DNA of 64,000 bases from Rhabdophis nuchalis (taxonomy: Eukaryota > Chordata > Lepidosauria > Squamata > Natricidae), in assembly GCA_039707465.1 (NCBI GenBank), contig CM077648.1, forward strand, positions 24,180,119-24,244,118, read 5' to 3'. Of this stretch, positions 20,723 through 30,886 are shown in pieces. The notes under the pieces are model-generated. The model had not been told where the DNA came from. It made no database searches and was given only the letters and a program-made list of their open reading frames with translations. A program made the position numbers and the translations under genes. Positions within the stretch are counted from its first letter, which is position 1, and each line of letters begins with the position of its first letter.

Positions 20723-22117
20723 AGTGCCCTGGGGGGGCTTATTTAGACTAAAGATTCAGTGAAGAGGGGAAATCAGTTAAATAAATAATGCCCTGAAGAA
20801 GAAGCATATCTTTCCAATAAACAATTCTGAACTGATACAAAATGCATTAATCAATTATACGGGGTCAAATCTGCAAAGAAGGCCACAGAAGGCAAATAAG
20901 CAGCATTCAAGTAAAAGGATAACCATTTAAAACAGGGTGAACACTGGTTTCAACCTTAGAGAAGCATTTGACTTAGTGGTAATCTGGAGACCACACTGCA
21001 CCAAGTACATGGAGCAGAGGGGAAATGCAATGTAAGGTACTGTAATTTAAATTGCATTAATTAAATACAATTCATGTAGTTATTAAACATGTAGATTTAA
21101 TAAATATTCTTAATTTTATCACACTGAAATCTGATGGAAACTTTCGGAAGGGGCCTGGAGGTCATACAGAAGGTTTTTGGGAGCCTTGGGTTGTTTTGGG
21201 ACAATTGCAGATCTCTAAAAATTCTAGAAGGGCAGCCTAGAACCAGCGTTTCAGTACCCTGGAGAGCTGACAGCTTGCTCTTAAATCCCACCAGAGTATC
21301 CTTTGCTGATGAATGAAAACATAGCTGTTGAGCTACATACATTGTCATCCCTACGAATGTTCATATGGTGCATTGCCTAAAGTTGTGAAAAGTATAAAGC
21401 TGTTTGGAAACCCTGCTGTAGCAGACTTAGAATTGGGGCTAGCCACATTTGTTGGCTTCTCTCTTGATGTCAGTACTACTTGTTCCTTGAGATGGAGTCA
21501 TCATATGGACATAATTGGACCATACTGAAAGTAGTATAAAATGGTTACAGGAGAATCCTAATATTTCACTACAGTCAGATATTCCCAAATCAACCTAGTT
21601 GTGGGAGCCTACTTCAACAAATAAAATTATGCAGTTATGCCTTCGTGAATAGGGTAAAACCTCATCATAAAGGGAGCTGAGATACATATTATCCCAGATC
21701 CCAAAGTAACATAAACCATTTCTACCATAGCTAGTGGCGTATTGTATACGGTTCTATGTGCATGGAGATATGACATACATTTGATAATATAAATTAAATA
21801 TTCAGCGCATTGCATAATTAATAATTTAAAGGACCTTTACTAAGAAGATCCTTCACAAGTGCTGGAGGTTTTCCATTGTATTAATTATGTTGAATAGAAA
21901 TTGTGGATAACACTGATCAAGATGTGATATAAACATCTTTTCTTTGGGGGCTGGATTAAATGCGTGATCATTGACCCTTTCACCATAGGCTATTAATAGA
22001 AATAGAATTATATATTATGGAGATATATAATGTCAAACAGCTCTTAAGAAGATTGAATTTATGTAGCCAATAAGCTGCATATGTGCATAACAAAAACAAA
22101 TTTCATCAACGATCAAG
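20723..22117. other. Unique sequence, nothing recognised
   Basis: No element termini or coding signal. Frames at 21097-21348 (minus) and 21328-21528 match no known family. Confidence 0.35.
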
Positions 22118-22215
22118 CTGCTGTGGCCTAGAGGTGGAGCGCTTCCCTCACAAGTAGGAGGTTATGAGTTCGATCCTAGGTAGAGGCAGATGTAGAGTCT
22201 CTGTTAATCTGTTAA
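22118..22215 (+). mobile_element. tRNA-like SINE head
   Basis: 'gctgtggcctagaggtggag' and B box 'gagttcgatcctaggtagag' match the head of the antisense SINE at 9085-9312. The body is short or truncated. Confidence 0.55.
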
Positions 22216-22681
22216 ATCTGTTAAACAGTAAAATTATACTTTAGATACAATATACACCAAATTCATGGTGTCAAATTCGTGGTGTCACATTGTCATCACT
22301 TGATGTATCATGACTTTTTTCCCCTTCACTAAACCAGGGGTGGATGAGGCCAGTGTGTTTCACATCCCCATATAGACTTTCCAACCAAGTCATCAACAAA
22401 GGCTGCTTCAGTCCAACCCCTCCCCAATATATTTAATTAGCACACTTCCTAAAACGTCTGTGCTTCAGACTTTCAAAATCCAGACACACCTGATTTTCAT
22501 TTCAACAAGAGAAAAAGCTCAGAAAGCATTTGTGTTCAATTAGGACATTGGATATAACTAGCTGGGAAGACTGTGAGCTGGGTGTAAATTAAAACAATGC
22601 AGGCAAATCATATGGGGACTGGAGAATTAGCGGGTGATTGCTAAGTGGTTGGGTTTAGAAAGGGAGAGACATCCTGTAGAG
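22216..22681. other. Repeat-poor sequence, possible conserved segment
   Basis: About 22440-22660 has no repeat signature and carries several AATTAG/TAATTAG-type words. Low confidence. Confidence 0.3.
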
Positions 22682-22755
22682 CAGGGGTCTCCAACCTTTG
22701 CAACTTTAAGTCTGAAGTCCTTCAGACTTAAAGTTGCAAAGGTTGGGGACCCCTG
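22682..22755. mobile_element. Palindromic hAT MITE, family B, 74-bp form
   Basis: Two 36-nt arms with one mismatch and a 2-nt centre, starting CAGGGGTCTCCAACC. It is flanked by the perfect 8-bp duplication ctgtagag (22674-22681, 22756-22763). Confidence 0.92.
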
Positions 22756-22763
22756 CTGTAGAG

Positions 22764-23351
22764 GAAATGAGTATGTCCATGTGTGTGTGTTTATGTACTA
22801 ATTCTTCTTGCTTAGAGTCATAAAGTCCGCACCTCTGATGGAAGTTGTCTGCACAAACATGGCCTGTGTGAAGGAGTAAGATTTGTGTAATCTACCTAGA
22901 AGTAGCAGCAGCAAGTGAAAATAGCAGTTTATACATGAATAGGTTTGCGCAGAACCTTTATGTTTGTGGACTGATGATTGAAAGATATTCCTCCCACCAC
23001 AGTCTAAATTTCAAAGGCTCTACCCTCCATTCTTCATCACACGTATCATTATTAAGGTGATCAACTCAAATGTAGACGCAGAATGTGCATGTCATTTCCT
23101 GAGTAAATGCCAGACTTTCTCATTCACACTCTTCTTGGATGGAGGGGGGAGAAATCAGTCAAAAGGAGGAGGTTAGAAGAGTCCAAGGGATGAATGTCCT
23201 GTAACTTTCACACCATTCACATGAGTAATGTGAAAAATTAACAAATGGTGAAAGGGGACCTCCCCATTGAAGAGGAATATCCCTGACCCAATTGGTATCT
23301 ACGTCCATGCAATATCTGTGAGCCAAGTTTATGGAAGTGCTCAGGAGACAG
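22764..23351. other. Unique sequence, nothing recognised
   Basis: Short GT run near 22781. Otherwise no features. Confidence 0.35.
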
Positions 23352-23359
23352 AAATAGAA

Positions 23360-23733
23360 CAGGGGTGTGAAACTCAAGGCCCAGGGGATAAATCCAGCAC
23401 ACGGGGTATGTAGATCTGGCCCACGGGGTTGCCCTTGAAACAGTTAAGGACTGGCCCATGTGCCTCTGCCATGAAAACAGAGATCAGGAAGGTAGAGGGT
23501 GGCCCTCCTGAGCTCCATTTTTACTGGCAGTGGGTTGAAGGAGGCCATTGCTGCCAAAAATGGAGCTCAGGAGCCCGCTTTCACTGGCAGAGTGCTTGGG
23601 CCTCCACAGGTGACCCCAACATGAGTGATGTTGATCTGGCCACACCTACCCTGATTCCATACAACCCTGTCCCTCCCTGAGGTCAAACACAACCCTGATG
23701 CAGCCTTCAATAAAATTGAGTTTGCCACCCCTG
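23360..23733. mobile_element. hAT-type MITE, family C
   Basis: CAGGGGTGTGAAACTCAAGG to GAGTTTGCCACCCCTG. The left flank aaatagaa (23352-23359) matches gaatagaa, which is now split by an LTR: gaa at 23734-23736, and the full copy at 24296-24303. A second member is at 49899-50252. Confidence 0.85.
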
Positions 23734-23736
23734 GAA

Positions 23737-24294
23737 TGTTCTAACCGAGGCTTCCCAAGAGCATGAAACAAACTTCTTGTCCCAAGAAAAACCCCTTGTA
23801 TTAATTTCTTGTGAATTCTGCTCATTCACAGCTGGCAAGGTCTTTCAAAGGAGGATTTGCAGTCACAGACCTTATCTGGCTTGGAGAGCTGACAGGTACA
23901 AGGAATCTCGGAGAGTCACTAACCAATTAGCAAACTAATTGCCTCCTGCAAACTCCACTCCCCTTTCGCTCCCCTTTTATTTCCTTTGGGAGGGCCATTC
24001 ATCATCTGGCCTTACTCCCAAGTTGACCCCTGTTCTTTAGTTGTTCCTTTCATCTGGCAACTCTGTGCCTGCACACACTGGGAACAGGCTCCAGCTGTTC
24101 ATCTGCTTCTCTGATGCCTGACTCTGAAGGCAACTGATAACTGGCATAAGGCCCTGGCCCCCTCCCTGCCTCCATCACAGAGCCCTCATCAGAGCCTTTC
24201 CCAGACTCCAGGACTGGCCCATGGTCCTCCTCAACCGCCTCAGTGTCCAAATCTGCTTGGAGCTCTGCTGGCCACTGGGGAGGGGGGCACAACA
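23737..24294 (-). mobile_element. Solo LTR, family 2, inserted in a MITE target duplication
   Basis: The minus strand begins TGTTGTGCCCC and ends GGTTAGAACA, flanked by the 4-bp duplication ggaa (23733-23736, 24295-24298). It has a TATA-like 'aataaaagg' and an open acidic stretch from the start (ELQADLDTEAVEEDHGP), paralleling the copy at 16237-16730. No gag or pol sequence is nearby. Confidence 0.75.
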
Positions 24295-24303
24295 GGAATA
24301 GAA

Positions 24304-24864
24304 GGATGTGTCCACCGAGACGGAGAGGGAGTAAGGCAAAAGCTTATATTATGAACTTGTTTATATAAAGGAATAACAGTGCCCCTAAGCAATGTATTCC
24401 ACCCAAACCCACATTCATATCAACCATATACTTTAGCCTTTATTTCAATCAGCAAGCCTTCAGTAACTATCAGGGATAAATGTCCTCATTTCCAGGAACT
24501 GGATACTGATTTTGCAATTTCAGTCTCCTAGTAAGCTATTTGTATATTTTAAACCACTTGGCTAAACATTAAAGCATCTATGAAACCACTTTATTAGGTC
24601 AAACAGTTTTATTAGTTATTTTTCCTTTAGTCCTGATCGTGACAATAACTTCCCAGACTTTTTGAGGCTAGAGTAGCCCATTATCACCCTAAAGGTGGCT
24701 TTGTGTACTCCTTATGAATTCTACTTGTGTTAGTTCTATGCATTTAGTATGAACAAAGGCTTGGTATTTTTTGTATGCATAACCTGATCTGAATCAAATT
24801 AAATCTCATCTGAAAAGAATGAGAAAGGCCCATCAAACCAACACCAGGCCAAGATAAATGTTTT
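24304..24864. other. Unique sequence, nothing recognised
   Basis: AT-rich, without repeat termini or coding motifs. Confidence 0.35.
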
Positions 24865-24872
24865 GCCTAAGG

Positions 24873-25007
24873 CAGGGGTCTGCAAAGTCGGCTCTTTTAA
24901 GACTGGTGGACTTCAACTCCCAGAATTCCCCAGCCAGCTATGCTGGCTGGGGAACTCTGGGAGTTGAAGTCCACCAGTCTTAAAAGAGCCGACTTTGCAG
25001 ACCCCTG
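24873..25007. mobile_element. Palindromic hAT MITE, family B (135 bp)
   Basis: 66-nt arms with a single mismatch around a 3-nt centre, flanked by the perfect 8-bp duplication gcctaagg (24865-24872, 25008-25015). Confidence 0.95.
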
Positions 25008-25015
25008 GCCTAAGG

Positions 25016-25344
25016 CAAAGGAGATGACACTCCCTCCATCATGATTGGATTGAAGAGGTGAATCTTGCTCTCAGCAATAATGTTTCTTCTGTCAAATTTC
25101 AGGCAACATTTTAAGAGACCCAAGGCATGTAGAAAACTCATGGCAGTCCATCAAGTGTTTCCCATTCCTACCCTCAGCAAGTATCCTTTGTTTCCTTTTG
25201 GTAGGGGTGGTTTTGCCCCCAGACAGACTTCATCTTCAGTGAAGGAAATCTAGAATTAGAGTATCAGTAGTGGGGCAGGGGGAGTCTTCCAGATCCTCAG
25301 TATCAGTTGGATACTTTCATTATAAAATTACTTTTATCATATAT
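25016..25344. other. Unique sequence, nothing recognised
   Basis: No repeat termini. A short frame at 25065-25253 has no known motif. Confidence 0.3.
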
Positions 25345-25437
25345 GAGCCATGGTGGCACAGTGGCTAGAATGCAGTAGTGCAAGCTACTTTTGCTGATTG
25401 CCGGCTGACTGTAATTTGGCAGTTCAAATCTCACCAG
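25345..25437 (+). mobile_element. tRNA-derived SINE head, truncated
   Basis: 'gagccatggtggcacagtgg' and 'ggcagttcaaatctcaccag' are the A- and B-box parts of a common squamate SINE. The body is absent because the sequence switches abruptly to a Tc1 element. Confidence 0.75.
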
Positions 25438-25966
25438 GCCTGGTTCAATGACCATGTGCTTGATTGGCCAGCAAACTCGCCTGACCTGAACCCCATCGAG
25501 AATCTATGGGGCATTGCCAAGAGAAAGATGAGAGACATGAGACCGAACAATGCAGAAGAGCTGAAGACCGCAATTGAAGCATCCTGGTCTTCCATAACAC
25601 CTCAGCAGTGCCACAGGCTGATAGCTTCCATGCCATGCCGCATTGAGGCAGTAATTGCTGCAAAAGGGGCCCAAACCAAGTACTGACTACATATGAATGC
25701 TTATACTTTTCAGAGGTCTGATATTGTTCTATGTACAATCCTTGTTTTATTGATTGCATGTAATATTCTAATTTTCTGAGATTGTGAATTTGGGGCTTTC
25801 AAGAGCTGTACACCATAATCATCACAATTATGACAAACCATGGCTTGAACTTTCTTGCTTTGCATGTAATGAGTCTTATCTCATAGATTAGTTTTACCTT
25901 TTAAGTTGCATTACTGAAATAAATGAACTTTTGCACAATATTTTAATTTTTTGAGTTTCACCTGTA
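25438..25966 (+). pseudogene. Tc1/mariner-type transposon, 5'-truncated
   Basis: The open frame to 25686 encodes the transposase C-terminus (LDWPANSPDLNPIENLWG, then AEELKTAIEASWSSITPQQC), retaining the Glu of the DDE triad in NPIENLW. The upstream catalytic Asp residues are gone. The 3' part ends 'ttgagtttcacctgta', the inverted terminal repeat of a widespread Tc1-like family. It cannot transpose on its own because the left end and most of the transposase are missing. Confidence 0.88.
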
Positions 25967-25974
25967 GGAGAGAA

Positions 25975-26062
25975 ACGTGCCACTATCTAACATTGATCCT
26001 TCTGAATGTGAGGTGAGCATCTTCACCACTAGACCCCCCAGGCCACTCCCAGATCTGATATG
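25975..26062 (-). mobile_element. tRNA-like SINE head (antisense)
   Basis: The minus strand reads 'ggcctggggggtctagtgg' with an A-box-like start and a degraded B box 'ggatcaatgtt'. Only the tRNA-related part is visible. Confidence 0.4.
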
Positions 26063-26632
26063 TCTAAAGTAACCCCTACTTAATCTCTACCGTTCCTTCC
26101 TTCTCACGTGTTTTACTTTTATGGCACCTCTCTTTCATCCTTTCTCTTTTCTATTAGTTTTCATTTTAATTTCTTCCCTGTTTAATATTCTCCTCCTTCA
26201 CACACACCTGTATATTCTCTTTGAAAACTCCATATGTTATGGAGCTAAAATCTGAGAAGGCAAACAGATGCAGATTTTCTGCACGGATCTTTGCTTTTAA
26301 AAAGCTGTAAAACTGTTTTCAGTCTTGGTAGTGGGTAGTATATAAATTGTATAAATAAATATATCATGGAGACTGCCCTGCTAACACAGGCAGATCTTGC
26401 CTATAAAAACCCAGACAATTTCAAGATAACTGAAAACTGATACTGAAAACTGATACTGATTTGCTGCCATCTAATGTCCATCCAGAAATCTGGAACTCGG
26501 CTGTGTTGCACTTTGCTACAGGGGATAGTGATTTGTGTGTGTGTGTGTGTGTGCATAAATAGAAGAGAAGTTAACCTTTCAAGCACAATCTTGTATAAGA
26601 TACTTGCATTCAATTTTTTTTTCTGCCTAATC
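26063..26632. other. Unique sequence with short repeats
   Basis: Includes a direct duplication of 'actgaaaactgatactg' near 26426-26460 and a (GT)n run at 26533-26553. No gene. Confidence 0.35.
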
Positions 26633-27549
26633 CAATGTTTCTCAACCTTGACAACCTTAAGATGGGTGGACTTCATCCCTCCGTGGATGAAGCCGTGGCC
26701 AGGAGGGTGTTTTACCAGGTTCGCCTGGTTCTCCAGTTGCGCCCCCTATTGGATCGGGACGCCCTTCGCACAGTCACTCATGCTCTCGTGACATCGCGAC
26801 TGGACTATTGTAACTCTCTCTACATGGGGCTTCCCTTGAGGTGCACCCGGAGACTTCAGATGGTTCAGAATGCAGCCGCGCGGGCAATCTTGGGTACTTC
26901 CAGATTTGCCCACATAACTCCACTTCTGCGCGAGTTGCACTGGCTGCCTGTGGTCTTCCGGGTGCGCTTCAAGGTATTAGTCATCATTTTTAAAGCGCTC
27001 CATGGCTCGGGACCTAGCTATCTGCGGGATCAGATCCTGCCTCATACATCCTCACGGCCGATTCGCTCCCACAGAGAGGGACTTCTCCGGGTGCCATCCA
27101 CTAGACTTTGTCAGCGTGCGACGCCCAGGGGAAGGGCTCTCTCTGTGGCGGGCCCAGCCCTCTGGAACGACCTTCCCCCCGACATCAGAACAACCACGGA
27201 CTTCCGCTCCTTCCGTCTGAAATTAAAAACTCATTTTTTCCATTTGGCCGGCCTTGGGTAGCCTCTCTCTACAGGGTCTAGCTGTTTTAATTGGGTATTT
27301 TAGCATGTTAAGGGGATTTTAGCACAGGCCCAGATTTAATTTGTTCTTAATTATATTTGTATATTTATTGTATTGTGGTTTTAGTTTTCCCTGTGCACCG
27401 CTCCGAGTCCTTACTGGGAGAGGAGCGGTCTATAAATTAAATTATTCTATTCTATTCTATTCCCAGAATTCCCCAGTAGCCATGCTGTCTGGGAAATTCA
27501 GGGAGTTGAAGTCCGCACATCTTAAACCTGCCAAGGTTAAGAAACACTG
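26633..27549. mobile_element. Foldback hAT MITE (family B-like), split by a LINE
   Basis: The left half, 26633-26675, reads 'caatgtttctcaaccttgac..gggtggacttca'. The right half, 27461-27549, reads 'tcccagaattcccc..ggttaagaaacactg'. They are complementary ends of one palindromic element. No clear target duplication survives (gcctaatc against caatagat). Confidence 0.75.
26676..27460 (+). mobile_element. CR1-L3/L2-like LINE, 5'-truncated, frame still open
   Basis: The RT C-terminal frame is open from the truncation point to the stop at 27261 (about 195 codons): SRLDYCNSLYMGLPLRCTRR, LRELHWLPVVFRVRFKVL, ALWNDLPPDIRT, ending HFFHLAGLG. The 3' UTR ends 'caccgctccgagtccttact', an 'aggagcggtctataaatt' stem and an (ATTCT)n tail of about 20 bp. 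The copy is relatively young, since both stops seen in the longer copy at 44525 are absent here. Confidence 0.9.
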
Positions 27550-28370
27550 CAATAGATTTAGATTCTTCTTTCCCAAAGAACATTAAACACATGTAAGTAA
27601 TGTGGTTCTAAATACACTGTAGGCCTCTAACTGAAAATGTTCCCAAAGCTCCTGTAATTGAAGAGAATTTAAAGTCTGGGCCTTAATGATTCATTTAAGG
27701 AATTTAAAGAGAAAGGGGAATACATTACTCTGTCCATAGTGGCAATTAATGTGCTCCAAGGAGGATTATTTAAAATAGGAACTACTGTACCAGAACATAC
27801 TTGAAACCACATGGAAACTTCTGAGTAGATTACCAGCAGCTTCAAGGGAGAGAAGACTCTCTGAGATAAAGCGGCCCAAATTCAAACATTTTTTAAAATT
27901 TATTTTCATCATTATTAATTAATAACAAAAAAGGAGCAAAAGACAAAACTAATAAGGATAGTGCTGCATGCATTGTCAAAGAGAAGGGAAAAAAACATAA
28001 AAGGGGCAATAAGAAAAAAGGAAAATACATTTTTTACGTATCTGTTTGTTTATTAAATTTACATTCTGTCTATCTCCCCAATAAGGTGACTCTGGGAAGC
28101 TTTATAAATGGTAAAAAAAAAATATAGAAAAGCAATTAAAATTTTGAAAACTGTACAAAAAACTAGAACCAAGAGACAGACAGCACAGGGATGAGGTCAT
28201 CTTTCCCTATCAACCACATCCAGCAGTTAGCTCCCCCCTCATGACAATCCATCCATAATAAGACGTTATTGTAGCAAGAAATTGCATAAATGCATATGTT
28301 CATATATGTATATATGTGTGTGTATATGTGAATATACACTCATATACACATAAACACACACGTATGTATA
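27550..28370. other. Mostly unique, with an old LINE/SINE 3' end
   Basis: About 28045-28115 reads on the minus strand like a LINE/SINE 3' terminus ('ggggagatagacagaatgta' then 'aatttaataaac'). The rest is unassigned. Confidence 0.35.
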
Positions 28371-28375
28371 TATGT

Positions 28376-28437
28376 ATGCATGCATGTATGTATGTATGTA
28401 TGTATGTATGTATGTATGTATGTATGTATGTATGTAT
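28376..28437. repeat. (ATGT)n microsatellite
   Basis: About 15 uninterrupted tetranucleotide units, ending directly at the start of a MITE. Confidence 0.95.
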
Positions 28438-28585
28438 CACAGGTGGTATTCAGCCATTCTGACTAGTTCTGGCAAACCGATAGCGGAAATTTTGAGTAAT
28501 TTGGAGAACTGGCAAATACCATGTCTGACTGGCCCCGCTCCCATCTATTCTCTGCCTCCCGAGTCCCTGATTGGAGTCCCAGCTG

Positions 28586-28709
28586 CAATACAATACAATA
28601 CAATACAATACAATACAATACAATACAATACAATACAATACAATACAATACAATACAATACAATACAATACAATACAATACAATACAATACAATACAATA
28701 CAATACAAT
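28586..28709. repeat. (AATAC)n microsatellite seeded by a CR1 tail
   Basis: Roughly 25 near-perfect pentanucleotide units that form the 3' tail of the antisense CR1. No interruptions are visible. Confidence 0.95.
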
Positions 28710-28832
28710 AGCAGAGTTGGAAGGGACCTTGTAGGTCTTCTAGTCCAACCCCCTGCGTGGGCAGGAACCTTATACCATTTCAGACAAATGGCTATCTAAC
28801 ATCTTTTTAAAGACTTCCAGGGTTGGGGCATT
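28586..28832 (-). mobile_element. CR1 LINE 3' end with a long pentanucleotide tail (antisense)
   Basis: The minus strand carries ~123 bp of CR1 3' sequence ('gttggactagaagacctaca', then 'aggtcccttccaactctg') followed by a (TATTG)n tail occupying 28586-28709. Flanking cagctg (28580-28585, 28833-28838) is the probable target duplication. Confidence 0.9.
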
Positions 28833-28904
28833 CAGCTGATCGGCTGGATCTTCTTTTGTCGCCCTGCACAGGAGAATGGAGCTGGAAAGCAGGTTAGTGG
28901 GGTG

Positions 28905-29110
28905 AGGAGGGAATGGGGATTTTTACAGTATCCTTTCCCCAGGAAAGGAAGGAAGGGAATGGAGATGTTACAGTATCCTTCCCCTAGAGTGGGGTGGAAA
29001 TGGAGATTTTGCCGTAACCTTCCTCCAGGAGTGGGGTGGAAATGAGATTTTGCAGTATCCTTCTCCTAGGAGTGTGGAGGGAATGGGAATTTTGCAGCAT
29101 CATTCCCCTA
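28905..29110. repeat. Tandem repeat inside a MITE
   Basis: Four to five copies of a ~45-60 bp unit of the form 'ggaatggagattttgcagta' + 'tccttcccctaggagt', differing by small substitutions. Other family-A copies carry one unit. Confidence 0.7.
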
Positions 29111-29254
29111 CCATGCCCACCAATCCATGCCCACCAAGCCACATCATGCCCACCAAGCCACGCCCACAGAACTGCTAATATTTTTTTTAATCCCACCACT
29201 GGTATGCATGTATATTTATGTACATGCGCGCGCACAAACATGCACACACACACA

Positions 29255-29700
29255 CATACTGTGTTTTGTATAAACGAGGCCCATGTTTCATTACCATGAG
29301 TGGCAAGTGGAATCAGGCCTTCAATCCATTGGGTGAAAGGGGATATAAATTTATCTTTCCAATGCTGCAATGTTAGTTTTTTGGTCATAATAAGGGCATG
29401 AAGAATCCACTTACATTGTCCAGTTATCAAATTCCATGTATAAGGCGTGACTCAAATTCAAACATGATGTCTAGACCCATTATTTACTTTCATTCTATTT
29501 TAAAATTCAATGTTTTTTATTTCCCAGTACAAATTGCAGCTAAGTCAATAAAAAATATTCCTTTGAAACTCAGCTATATGTTAATACATTTTATGTTTCT
29601 ATCTTGTCCAAATTTGAGATGGAAGCTACATGTTATGCTAAAGCTAATATTTAGGCCTGAGCCCCTCTGCTTTTCTCCAAAAAGTAGCCATGATTGCAGA
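29255..29700 (-). mobile_element. Decayed L1-like ORF2 C-terminal fragment (antisense)
   Basis: The minus strand encodes CKWILHALIMTKKLTLQHWK, then DKFISPFTQWIEGL. This resembles the 'A(R)..I...W.....P....W' segment near the end of L1 ORF2. Upstream frames are full of stops. The assignment is tentative. Confidence 0.4.
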
Positions 29701-29965
29701 AAGGATTTTTAAATATAGAATATAGTTGACATTTTATGAAATGAAGTCACAAGCTCCCAAATATTCATAGTGATTGAAATAGAGATGACATAAGAATATA
29801 AATGGACAAAGTATAAAGAAGAATGTTAGAAAACATTACCACTTGCAATTATTCATTCATATTTTTTTCTGTTACTTTTTTTTTGGGAGGGGAGGAATGA
29901 AACCAGACAAGGCTGTTAAAAGCCCTGCATTTCTGAGAACAAATCAAAGGTGAATCTTTACAAAA

Positions 29966-30206
29966 TGTAGAGCGCCTCTCTGGTCTAGTAGTTAAGGCAC
30001 CAGGCTAGAAACTGGGAGACTATGAGTTCTAGTCCACCTCAGGTATGAAAGCCATCTGAATGACTTTGGACCAGTCATTCTCTCTTGGCCCAACCCACTT
30101 CACAGGCATGTTGTGGGAAGCGGAGGACAAAGATATATTAGGAATGCTCTCTGCCTTAAATTATTTCTAAAAATAATAAAGCTAGGATATAAATAAAATT
30201 TCAGTG
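29966..30206 (+). mobile_element. Sauria-type tRNA SINE with a LINE-like tail
   Basis: The head 'ctggtctagtagttaaggca' is followed by 'gggagactatgagttctagt' (B box). The body is 'gaccagtcattctctcttgg', and the tail 'ttctaaaaataataaagc' is unlike the BovB-like tails of the copies at 51797 and 63527. Confidence 0.75.
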
Positions 30207-30258
30207 ACTGCTGTCCTATTTGTGGATGAATAATGTAAACCTGAGTTTAAAAAGTAAG

Positions 30259-30776
30259 GTAAAGGTAAAGATTCCCCTCACACACATGTGCTAGTCGTTC
30301 CTGACTCTGGGGCATGGTGCTCATCTCCATTTCAAAGCCGAAGAGCCAGCGCTGTCCGATGATGTTTCTGTGGTCATGGGGCTGGCATGACTAAATGCCG
30401 AAGGCGCGTGGAACTTTGTTACCTTCCCACCAAAGTGGTCCCTATTTTTCTATTTGCATTTTTTACATGCTTTCAAACTGCTAGGGTGGCAGAAGCTGGG
30501 ACAGGTAAAGGGAGCTCACTCCATTACACAGCACTATGGATTCGAACCACCGAACTGCCAACCTTTCTGATCAACAAGCTGGACTGGCGTAGAATTTGAA
30601 TTTTAGAACAATAGAGCCTCAGCCAAGTTAGATAGGTTTTTTAATGGGATTTTAGCACAGGTTTTCTATTTAATTTCTTTTTAACTTTTGTATATTGTTA
30701 TTTATTGTATATTTTAATGTCCTGTGCACCGCCCAGAGTCCGTCTCGACGGAGATTGGTGCGGTAAACAAATCGAA

Positions 30777-30839
<63 letters not shown>

Positions 30840-30874
30840 GCTGAGCATCTTAGCCACTGAGCCATTTTACTTAC
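30259..30874 (-). mobile_element. tRNA-derived snake SINE (antisense), split by a LINE 3' end
   Basis: The same family as 2334 and 19883, flanked by a perfect 12-bp duplication ttaaaaagtaag (30247-30258, 30875-30886). A LINE fragment interrupts the tRNA-like head. Confidence 0.9.
30581..30837 (+). mobile_element. CR1-L3-like LINE 3' UTR with (AAAT)n tail
   Basis: 3' UTR with 'gggattttagcacagg', the terminal hairpin 'cgcccagagtccgtctcgac' and a ~64-bp (AAAT)n tail. aagct occurs on both sides (30576-30580, 30838-30842), giving a 5-bp duplication in the host SINE. Confidence 0.85.
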
Positions 30875-30886
30875 TTAAAAAGTAAG

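Larger units (their letters stand above)
28438..29201. mobile_element. hAT-type MITE, family A, split by a CR1 and internally expanded
   Basis: Ends CACAGGTGGTATTCAGCC and TTTAATCCCACCACTG. Flanks gtatgtat (28430-28437) and gtatgcat (29202-29209) match at 7 of 8 positions. A CR1 is inserted at 28586-28832, and an internal unit is repeated in tandem from about 28905 to 29110. Confidence 0.85.

Noticed and set aside
27440..27460. A target duplication for the CR1-L3 fragment
   Set aside because: The flanks 'cttca' and 'tcccag' do not repeat. CR1-type LINEs often leave little or no duplication.
28376..28437. Regular repeats that could suggest a CRISPR array
   Set aside because: No spacers are present. 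These are simple tandem microsatellites in a vertebrate genome.
28450..28799. NTIQY and CIVLY repeat proteins
   Set aside because: Translation of the (AATAC)n tail of a CR1 element.
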